Shown here piece after piece: positions 5,862 through 10,974 of a stretch of 10,974 nucleotides of DNA. Where the stretch lies: the NCBI GenBank assembly GCA_030831375.1, contig JAURLF010000135.1, forward strand, positions 1-10,974, read 5' to 3'. The position numbers and the translations under genes were made by a program. Source of the stretch: Gaiellales bacterium (lineage in GTDB: Bacteria; Actinomycetota; Thermoleophilia; Gaiellales; F1-60-MAGs149). How positions within the stretch are numbered: position 1 is the stretch's first letter; each line of letters opens with the position of its first letter. The notes under the pieces are model-generated. The model made no database searches, was not told the DNA's origin, and was given only the letters and a program-made list of their open reading frames with translations.

Positions 5862-7520
5862 GTGTCCGACCCGCCCGGAACACCGCGCGCGGACCGCCAG
5901 CGCCGCTCGGCCCCGAGCCGCGTGCTGCGGATCGCCTTCATCGTGCCGCCCCTGATCGCGCTCGTGGTCCTCCTCGTCAGCGTGCGCACGCCCGTCGGCC
6001 CGTCGGCGTCCCTCGTCGTGGTGCCGAGCTTCGACGGTCCGCGCGCCGCCGCGTTCGCGCGCCGGCTCGCGCAGCTCGTGCCGGATCGCTCGCCCGGCTC
6101 GGCGACGGCCGTGCAGGCCGCCGACGACGTCGCCGGTGCGCTCGGCGAGATCAGCGGCGAGACGGTGCGCCGCGCGACGTTCACGGCGCCCGGGCCGGGC
6201 GGCGGCGACGTCGAGATGGAGAACGTCTGGGTCGTCGAGCCGGGCGCATCGCCGGAGGCCGTCGTCGTGCTCGCGAACCGCGACGACGTTGCGCCGGGCC
6301 CCGGCCTCGACGACAACGCCACCGGCACCGCCGCCGTGGTCGAGCTGGCCCGCGACCTGGCCGGCGTCGATCGCGCACGCGCGCTCGTGCTCGCCTCGAT
6401 CGACGGCGCCACCGTCGGCGCCACCGGCGCGGAGCGCCTGCTCGCCGACCTGCAGCGCGACGGCCTGCGGCCCGTCGCCGTCGTCTCGCTGCGCTCGATC
6501 GGCGGGCCCGACGGCGAGCTGCCCGTGCTGTTCCAGGGCACGGGCGGCGTGCGCACCCCCGACGTGCTCCTGCGCGGGCTCCAGGACGCCCTCGCCCAGC
6601 AGCAGCCCGTCGCGGGCGCATCGGCGCCCGCCGGCCCCGTCCTGCAGGTGCTCGACCTGATCGCGCCCGTCGCGCCGGCGGGCGCGCAGGTGCCGTTCCT
6701 CGACGCGGGCGTCGCCGCGATCCAGCTCGGCGACGGCACGGGCGGGGTGGGGGTGGCGGCGATCGACGACGCGCGCCTCGGCGCCGTCGGCGCCGCGATC
6801 GCGCAGCTGCTCGTCCGCCTCGACGCCGAGCCGCGCCCCGCGCCGCCGACGGGCGCCTACGTCGCCGTGTCGGGGCGGATCATCCCGGGCCGCGCGATCG
6901 GCCTGCTGGCCCTGTCGCTGCTCGTCGGGCCGCTCGTCGCCGTCGGCCGCGTGATCGCGCGCGGCGGCCGGCCGTCGCGCGCCGGTTGGGGCGCCGCCCT
7001 CGCGGTCGCCGCCGTCGGCGCCGTGCCCGGCGTCGCGACCGTCGTCGCGGCGCGCGCCGTCGACCTCGCCGGCGGCGTGCAGACCGAGGCCGGCTCCGGC
7101 TGGCCGCGCGCCGACGTCGCGGGCGTCGCCGTGGTGGTGGCGGTGGCCCTGGTCCTCGTGCTGGCCGCCGCGTGGCTCCTGTCGCGGCGCGTCTCGGCGC
7201 CGCCGCCGCTCGTGGCCACCGCCGCCGTCGGCCTCGCCGCCGCCGTGCTGCTCCTCGCCGGCAGTCCCGCGAGCGCGTTCGTGGCGGCGCCCGCCCTGTG
7301 GCTGTGGACGCTCGTGCCGCGGCCCGAGCCGGTCGCGGGCCGGCTGGCGTGGGCGTTCGCCCCCGTGCTCGGGGTCGGCCTCGTGATCTTCCTCCTGCGC
7401 GGCGCGGACCCCGCGGCGCTCGTCGGCGCCGCGGCCACGGGCGCCCTGCCCGCCGCGCTCGTCGTCGGGGGCAGCGTGCTCCTGGGCGCGGCCGCCGTCG
7501 GCGCCCTCGCCGACGACTAG
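5862..7520 (+). CDS. Multi-pass membrane protein with degenerate M28-peptidase-like domain
   Basis: This 552-residue protein starts at GTG (VSDPPGTPR). It has a basic cytoplasmic N-terminus, one TM helix (about 22-41), a domain outside the membrane (about 45-335) and several C-terminal helices (about 341-363, 378-398, 419-440, 449-467, 495-513, 520-549). The middle domain follows the M28 zinc aminopeptidase pattern: VVVLANRDDV (134-143), GLDDNATGTAAVVELAR (148-164), LASIDGATVGATGAERLL (177-194), AVVSLRSIGG (206-215) and VPFLDAGVAAIQLGDG (277-292). Compared with the family, the first His is Asn139, the Glu-Glu pair after DG is Ala183-Thr184, the later metal Asp is Arg211 and the final SDH is GAQ; only the Asp150/Asp151 area remains. 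It is therefore probably not a peptidase. The layout resembles M28 proteins with membrane C-terminal domains. It is divergent from the two-component genes and convergent with fumC (9 bases between stops). The true function is unknown. Confidence 0.8.
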   Translation: MSDPPGTPRADRQRRSAPSRVLRIAFIVPPLIALVVLLVSVRTPVGPSASLVVVPSFDGPRAAAFARRLAQLVPDRSPGSATAVQAADDVAGALGEISGETVRRATFTAPGPGGGDVEMENVWVVEPGASPEAVVVLANRDDVAPGPGLDDNATGTAAVVELARDLAGVDRARALVLASIDGATVGATGAERLLADLQRDGLRPVAVVSLRSIGGPDGELPVLFQGTGGVRTPDVLLRGLQDALAQQQPVAGASAPAGPVLQVLDLIAPVAPAGAQVPFLDAGVAAIQLGDGTGGVGVAAIDDARLGAVGAAIAQLLVRLDAEPRPAPPTGAYVAVSGRIIPGRAIGLLALSLLVGPLVAVGRVIARGGRPSRAGWGAALAVAAVGAVPGVATVVAARAVDLAGGVQTEAGSGWPRADVAGVAVVVAVALVLVLAAAWLLSRRVSAPPPLVATAAVGLAAAVLLLAGSPASAFVAAPALWLWTLVPRPEPVAGRLAWAFAPVLGVGLVIFLLRGADPAALVGAAATGALPAALVVGGSVLLGAAAVGALADD

Positions 7521-7536
7521 CGGTCCCGCCTAGTCG
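7514..7536. terminator. Stem-loop between converging M28-like gene and fumC
   Basis: CGACTAG (7514-7520) and CTAGTCG (7530-7536) are perfect inverted repeats around a 9-base loop. Each arm contains the TAG stop of one of the converging genes (7518-7520 plus; 7530-7532 minus). With a one-base bulge the pairing can continue into GCGG/CCGC. No T-run follows on either strand. The symmetric position between facing stops makes a bidirectional hairpin terminator plausible. Confidence 0.45.
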
Positions 7537-8933
7537 GCCAGCGGGTGGGTCATGTCGACCGGCACCACCCACTCGGCGTACTGCTCGGGCGTGAGCAGCT
7601 CGAGCGCGGTCGCGGCCTCGATCAGCGTCGTGCCCTCCTGGTGGGCCTTCTTCGCGATCTTGGCGGCGTTCTCGTAGCCGATGTGCGTGTTCAGGGCCGT
7701 GACCAGCATCAGGGACGCGTTCAGGTTGCGCTCCAGCGTGTCCGCGTTCGGCTCGATGCCGACGGCGCAGCGGTCGTTGAACGAGCGGCAGGCCGAGCCG
7801 ATCAGCTCGGCCGACTCGATCACGTTCCAGACCATCACCGGCTTGTAGACGTTGAGCTGGTAGTCGCCCTGCGTGCCCGCGAAGGCGACGGCGGCGTCGT
7901 TGCCGAAGACCTGCGCGCAGACCATCGTCAGGGCCTCGCACTGCGTCGGGTTGACCTTGCCCGGCATGATCGACGAGCCCGGCTCGTTCTCCGGGATCGA
8001 GATCTCGCCGATGCCGGCGCGCGGGCCCGATGCCAGGCGGCGCACGTCGTTCGCCATCTTCAGGAGCGCGCCCGCCAGGGTGCGCTCCGCCGCCGACGCG
8101 TTGACGAGCGCGTCGTGCGAGGCGAGCGCCTTGAACTTGTTCGCCGACGAGTAGAACGCGTAGCCCGTCTCCTCCGCCATGTACCTCGCGGCGAGGTCGC
8201 CGAATTCGGGGTGCGCGTTGAGGCCCGTGCCGACGGCGGTGCCGCCGATCGCGAGCTCGAGCAGCCCGTCGAGGGCGTGGCGGACCTGCGCGACGGCGTC
8301 GTCGATCTGGGCGACCCAGGCGGAGATCTCCTGGCCGAGCGTGATCGGCGTCGCGTCCTGCAGGTGCGTGCGGCCGATCTTGACGACGTCCGCGTACGCC
8401 TTCGCCTTCGCGTCGAGCGTGTCGCGCAGCACCAGCACGTTCGGGATCAGGACGGTGTCGATGACCTCGACGGCGGCGATGTGCATCGCCGTCGGGAAGG
8501 TGTCGTTCGACGACTGGCCGCGGTTGACGTGGTCGTTCGGGTGGACGGGCTGCTTGGAGCCCATCTCGCCGCCCGCCATCTCGATCGCGCGGTTCGAGAT
8601 GACCTCGTTGACGTTCATGTTCGACTGCGTGCCGGAGCCGGTCTGCCAGACGACGAGCGGGAAGTGCTCGTCGAGCTTGCCGTCGATGACCTCGTCGGCG
8701 GCGGCGATGATCAGGTCGGCGACGTCGGGCGGCAGCTGGCCGAGGTCCTTGTTGGCGCGCGCCGCGGACTTCTTCAGCACGCCGAGCGCGCGGATGATCG
8801 GGCGGTCCCAGTGGTACGTGCCGAGGCCGATCTGGAAGTTGTCGATCGAGCGCTCGGTCTGCGCCCCCCAGTAGCGGTCGGAGGCGACCTGCACCTCGCC
8901 CATGCTGTCGGTCTCGATCCGGTGGTCCGCCAT
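7530..8933 (-). CDS. fumC: Class II fumarate hydratase (fumarase C)
   Basis: This 467-residue cytoplasmic enzyme reversibly hydrates fumarate to L-malate in the TCA cycle and works as a homotetramer. Motifs in order: TGSGTQSNMNVNE (98-110), HPNDHVNRGQSSNDTFPT (131-148), GRTHLQDATPITLGQE (187-202, active-site His190), GGTAVGTGLNAHPEF (230-244) and the superfamily signature GSSIMPGKVNP (319-329) with the catalytic serine loop. The C-terminus (NADTLERN, then LTPEQYAEWVVPVDMTHP) is that of fumarase rather than aspartase or argininosuccinate lyase. Length is normal. ATG 8933 is chosen because ETDSMGEV follows directly and AGGAAGG lies 10 bases upstream (8944-8950); the frame extends further upstream without homology. 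A TAGGGT box at 8978-8983 could be its promoter. It lies downstream of moeA in the same direction but behind a strong hairpin, so it is probably a separate transcript. Confidence 0.97.
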   Translation of the reverse strand: MADHRIETDSMGEVQVASDRYWGAQTERSIDNFQIGLGTYHWDRPIIRALGVLKKSAARANKDLGQLPPDVADLIIAAADEVIDGKLDEHFPLVVWQTGSGTQSNMNVNEVISNRAIEMAGGEMGSKQPVHPNDHVNRGQSSNDTFPTAMHIAAVEVIDTVLIPNVLVLRDTLDAKAKAYADVVKIGRTHLQDATPITLGQEISAWVAQIDDAVAQVRHALDGLLELAIGGTAVGTGLNAHPEFGDLAARYMAEETGYAFYSSANKFKALASHDALVNASAAERTLAGALLKMANDVRRLASGPRAGIGEISIPENEPGSSIMPGKVNPTQCEALTMVCAQVFGNDAAVAFAGTQGDYQLNVYKPVMVWNVIESAELIGSACRSFNDRCAVGIEPNADTLERNLNASLMLVTALNTHIGYENAAKIAKKAHQEGTTLIEAATALELLTPEQYAEWVVPVDMTHPLAD

Positions 8934-8977
8934 CGTCTTCCGCCCTTCCTGGGGTCGCGTCGTGGTCGTGCGGCGGC

Positions 8978-8983
8978 ACCCTA
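8978..8983 (-). promoter_or_regulatory. Candidate -10 box (TAGGGT) of fumC
   Basis: Minus-strand TAGGGT lies in the moeA-fumC gap, 44 bases before the fumC ATG. It would give a leader of about 37 bases holding the AGGAAGG ribosome binding site. No convincing -35 is seen, so this rests on the -10 pattern and position. Confidence 0.35.
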
Positions 8984-9011
8984 GCGCGATCGGCGCCGCC
9001 CGCCTCCCCAT

Positions 9012-9030
9012 CGCGCGGGGCGCCCGCGCG
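9012..9030 (-). terminator. GC-only hairpin downstream of moeA
   Basis: CGCGCGGG (9012-9019) and CCCGCGCG (9023-9030) form a perfect 8-bp stem with a 3-base loop, 5 bases past the moeA stop codon. No T-run follows on the minus strand. Position between moeA and the fumC promoter region supports a tail-less GC-hairpin terminator. Confidence 0.5.
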
Positions 9031-9035
9031 GATGG

Positions 9036-10241
9036 TCAGCCGAGCGGGACGGCGTCGACCTCGGCGCCCGCCGGCAGCTCGCCCTCGCCGGTCGGCACGA
9101 GCGCCAGCGCGGTCGCGGCGGCGGCCCGGGAGAGCTGGTGGGAGACGCCCGCTCCGAGGTCCTCGAGGCGGCCGTCCACCAGCCGCATCGGCAGGCAGCG
9201 CAGGCGCGCGGGCAGCCGCCGCACGGGCGTGCCGAGCGCCGCGCGGACGGTGGCCGGCCCCGGGTCGGCCCCCGTCATCGCCCGCACGGCGGGCACGAGC
9301 AGCAGGTGCAGGCCGACGAGGCAGGAGAGCGGGTTGCCGGGCAGGCCGGCGACGAGCGCGCCGCCGGGCGCGACGCCGCACCAGGTCGGCTGGCCCGGCT
9401 GGGTGGCGATCCGCCAGAACAGCTCCTCGACGCCGAGCGCCGCGAGCGCGGGCTTGACGTGGTCGCGCGGGCCGACGGACACGCCGCCCGTGGAGACCAC
9501 GAGGTCGGCGCGGTCGAGGGCGGCGGCGAAGGCGTCCCGCGTCGCCGCGTCGTCGTCGGGGACGAGGCCGACGTGCACCATCTCGCAGCCGGCCCGCTCG
9601 AGGGTGGCGCGCACGAGCACCGAGTTCGACTCGTGGATCTGGCCGCGGCGCAGCGGCAGCCCGGGCGCCACGAGCTCGTCGCCGGTGGTGAGGACAGCGA
9701 CCCGGGGGCGCGCCGCGCAGGCGGCGCCGGTCAGCCCGAGCCCGGCGATGGCGGCGGCGGCGAGGGGGCCGAGCGCGGTGCCGGCGGCGAGCACGACGTC
9801 GCCGGCGCGGACGTCGGCGCCGACGGGGCGCACGTGCGCGCCCGCGACGGGCGCGGCCAGGGCCCGCACCAGGCCGTCGGCCTCCTCGGCCTGCTCGACG
9901 GGCACGACGGCGTCGGCGCCCGCGGGCAGCACGCCGCCTGTGGCGATCGCGGCGCACGTGCCCGGCGCGAGCGGCGCCGGGTCGTCGCCGGCGAGGATGC
10001 GCTGCGCGACCGGCCACGGCCCCGCCTCGGCCGCGCGCAGGGCGAAGCCGTCCATCGCCGAGTTCGCGTAGTGCGGCAGGTCGTGCGGCGCGGTCACGGC
10101 CTCCGCCAGCACCCGGCCGGCCAGATCGGCCAGCTCCACGGGCTCCGGGGCGAGCCGCGGCGCGGCGCCGACGACGAGCGCGCGCGCCTCGTCGACGGGG
10201 ATGCGGGGGTGGGGCAGGTCCGTGGGGAGGGCGGAGGGCAC
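9036..10241 (-). CDS. moeA: MoeA, molybdopterin molybdenumtransferase
   Basis: This 401-residue enzyme inserts molybdate into adenylylated molybdopterin, the last common step of molybdenum cofactor synthesis. Motifs in order: PHYANSAMDGFALRA (57-70, with the conserved Asp64), ATGGVLPAGADAVVPVEQ (100-117), the MogA-like domain with VAVLTTGDELV (181-191), STGGVSVGPRDHVKPAL (250-266, Asp260), FWRIATQPGQPTW (275-287) and GLPGNPLSCLV (299-309), and a C-terminal beta-barrel domain (about 325-401). Length and domain order are those of MoeA. No other molybdenum cofactor gene is visible. The GTG start at 10241 is the only sensible one: there is no in-frame start just upstream and the next internal one would cut the N-terminal domain. 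No Shine-Dalgarno is seen. A TACCAT box lies 35 bases upstream. It diverges from the kinase-like gene. Confidence 0.96.
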   Translation of the reverse strand: MPSALPTDLPHPRIPVDEARALVVGAAPRLAPEPVELADLAGRVLAEAVTAPHDLPHYANSAMDGFALRAAEAGPWPVAQRILAGDDPAPLAPGTCAAIATGGVLPAGADAVVPVEQAEEADGLVRALAAPVAGAHVRPVGADVRAGDVVLAAGTALGPLAAAAIAGLGLTGAACAARPRVAVLTTGDELVAPGLPLRRGQIHESNSVLVRATLERAGCEMVHVGLVPDDDAATRDAFAAALDRADLVVSTGGVSVGPRDHVKPALAALGVEELFWRIATQPGQPTWCGVAPGGALVAGLPGNPLSCLVGLHLLLVPAVRAMTGADPGPATVRAALGTPVRRLPARLRCLPMRLVDGRLEDLGAGVSHQLSRAAAATALALVPTGEGELPAGAEVDAVPLG

Positions 10242-10276
10242 GGGGCGGTGACGGCCGGGGGCGGTGGTCGCCGGGC

Positions 10277-10282
10277 ATGGTA
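10277..10282 (-). promoter_or_regulatory. Candidate -10 box (TACCAT) of moeA
   Basis: Minus-strand TACCAT lies 35 bases before the moeA GTG, implying a leader of about 28 bases. It overlaps the plus-strand TATACA hexamer at 10281-10286 through the palindrome GTATAC (10280-10285). The stretch is notably AT-rich for this window. Confidence 0.4.
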
Positions 10283-10286
10283 TACA
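10281..10286 (+). promoter_or_regulatory. Candidate -10 box (TATACA) of the kinase-like gene
   Basis: TATACA is one of the most AT-rich hexamers in the window and lies in the 86-base gap between divergent starts. It ends 6 bases before GTG 10293, which opens a 12-codon frame, and 41 bases before GTG 10328. The last base is A rather than the usual T of TANNNT. Confidence 0.4.
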
Positions 10287-10292
10287 GCGTCA

Positions 10293-10331
10293 GTGGCCCT
10301 GATTGCGCGCGTCCCCGAGGCCGGTCCGTGA
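10293..10331 (+). CDS. Possible 12-residue leader ORF before the kinase-like gene
   Basis: GTG at 10293 opens a 12-codon frame (VALIARVPEAGP) ending in a TGA at 10329-10331 that overlaps the next gene's start as GTGA. The GTG sits 6 bases after TATACA, the spacing seen for leaderless starts elsewhere in the window. It may be a leaderless leader peptide coupling translation into the kinase-like gene. It is too short for coding statistics, and chance is a real alternative. Confidence 0.2.
   Translation: MALIARVPEAGP
10317..10320 (+). promoter_or_regulatory. Ribosome binding site (GAGG) deciding the start of the kinase-like gene
   Basis: GAGG is followed by 7 bases and then GTG 10328. It favours this start over the in-frame ATG at 10277, which lies on top of the putative -10 region and would add 17 residues without homology. 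Confidence 0.5.
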
Positions 10332-10974
10332 GCGCCGAGCGCTATCGCGGCGTGGCGCCCCTGCCCGCCATCGGCGGCGTCGCGCGCGAGCTCGCCGTCG
10401 ACCAGGTCGCCGACCACCGCGTCGCGCTCGCCCGGATCCCCGCCGGTCCGCGCGGCCAGGCGGCGGGCGAGCACCTGCGCCGGGTCGGCCAGTGCCGGCA
10501 TCCGAGCCTCGCGCCCGTGCTCGACACCGTCGTCGACCCGGACGGCGCCGTCCTGCACGTCGAGGCGCAGTCCGACGGGCCGCTGCTGTCGACCGCCGTG
10601 CGGATGCCGCAGGCCAGCGTGATGCTGATCGCCGCGGACCTCGCGGACGCCGTCGCCGAGCTGCACGCCGCCGGCCTCGCCCACGGCGGGCTGACGGGCG
10701 ACGCCGTCGTCCTCGATGCGGCCGGGCGCCCGCTCGCGATGGGCGCGGGCCTCGCCGGCGCGCGCAGCGTCCACGAGGGCGCGCCGCAGCCCGCTCCCGC
10801 GGACGACCTGCGCGCCCTCGGCCGGCTGCTCTACCGGCTCGTCACGGGGCGCGAGCCCGCGGCCCAGCCGGCTGCGCCGGCCGCGCTCGCCGCGGACGTG
10901 CCGCCGGCGCTCAACGGCCTGATCCTCGCGCTCCTGTCCGAGGATCCGGAGCGTCCGCCGCCGCCCGCCCGCGC
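10328..10974 (+). CDS. Serine/threonine kinase-like protein without catalytic residues (3' truncated by the window)
   Basis: The first 215 residues of an open frame with the layout of a bacterial Hanks-type protein kinase domain. ERYRGVAPL with RVALARI (31-37) corresponds to the N-lobe, CRHPSLAPVLD (56-66) to the HPNIV strand, ELHAAGLAHGGLTGDAVVLD (111-130) to the catalytic loop, DDLRALGRLLYRLVTG (159-174) to helix F and the LGxxLYxLLTG motif, and LLSEDPERPP (202-211) to the domain end. Every catalytic element is changed. There is no GxGxxG loop, the VAIK lysine position is Ala35, HRDxKPEN reads HGGLTGDA, and DFG reads GAG (139-141). It should be a pseudokinase acting by binding. I see no membrane segment within the visible part. 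The C-terminus lies outside the window, so extra domains are unknown. It diverges from moeA. Confidence 0.75.
   Translation, partial: MSAERYRGVAPLPAIGGVARELAVDQVADHRVALARIPAGPRGQAAGEHLRRVGQCRHPSLAPVLDTVVDPDGAVLHVEAQSDGPLLSTAVRMPQASVMLIAADLADAVAELHAAGLAHGGLTGDAVVLDAAGRPLAMGAGLAGARSVHEGAPQPAPADDLRALGRLLYRLVTGREPAAQPAAPAALAADVPPALNGLILALLSEDPERPPPPAR

Noticed and set aside
7545..8984. Plus-strand 479-codon frame antisense to fumC
   Set aside because: It is the complement of a well-conserved fumarase gene; the translation is low-complexity VDL/RVR-type sequence without motifs.
6880..10278. Open frame of 1132 codons on the minus strand
   Set aside because: It runs antisense to the M28-like gene and out of frame through fumC and moeA, both of which have unmistakable protein motifs. 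The translation is Arg/Ala/Pro-rich with no family signal, a usual artefact of very GC-rich DNA where stops are rare.
10277..10327. ATG 10277 as an earlier start for the kinase-like gene
   Set aside because: It lies on the putative -10 region and lacks a Shine-Dalgarno. GTG 10328 has GAGG at 7 bases and begins with the expected ERYR kinase N-terminus.
1..10974. Search for tRNA, rRNA, riboswitch, CRISPR, transposase or phage genes
   Set aside because: No direct repeats with spacers, no transposase or integrase motifs and no structured RNA pattern stood out. Gaps between genes are too short for large RNA elements.

Overview
This is a very GC-rich window in which coding regions fill almost everything. 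Codon third positions are nearly all G or C, and seven of the ten main genes start with GTG. Together with an OmpR-type two-component pair, an actinobacterial-looking GT20 enzyme and SD-less starts behind TANNNT boxes, this suggests an actinobacterium. The Thermoleophilia/Solirubrobacterales are my best guess, but that is an inference from gene flavour and not a placement. I see no IS element, tRNA, rRNA, CRISPR array or phage gene. The longest stretch without a gene is about 100 bases (8934-9035).

Layout. Bases 1-105 are the tail of an unrecognised plus-strand gene. From 5835 down to 116 six minus-strand genes follow head to tail: an OmpR-family response regulator, its HAMP sensor histidine kinase, a GT20 trehalose-6-phosphate-synthase-type glycosyltransferase (otsA), a BKACE/DUF849-family protein, a membrane-anchored TlpA-like thioredoxin and CcdA. 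Regulator and kinase are 1 base apart. otsA/BKACE and TlpA/ccdA each share a 4-base GTGA stop-start overlap. Divergent from the regulator, with only 26 bases between the start codons, is a plus-strand membrane protein with an M28-peptidase-like domain (5862-7520). It converges on fumC (8933-7530), which follows moeA (10241-9036). Divergent from moeA is a plus-strand kinase-like protein (10328 to the window end).

Functions. TlpA plus CcdA is an extracytoplasmic thiol-reducing pair. FumC is the TCA-cycle fumarase. MoeA inserts molybdenum into molybdopterin. OtsA would make trehalose-6-phosphate or a related phosphorylated disaccharide. The two-component pair is complete and has an unknown signal.

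Two themes stand out. First, three proteins keep a recognisable enzyme fold but lack catalytic residues: the M28-like protein (most metal ligands gone), the BKACE protein (both zinc histidines replaced by alanine) and the kinase-like protein (VAIK, HRD and DFG motifs gone). Second, SD-less genes (TlpA, otsA, the response regulator) have a TANNNT hexamer 6-7 bases before the start codon, as expected for leaderless mRNAs, while several genes lacking that box (BKACE, kinase, fumC, kinase-like) carry Shine-Dalgarno sequences. Functions are from reading motifs; no database search was possible.
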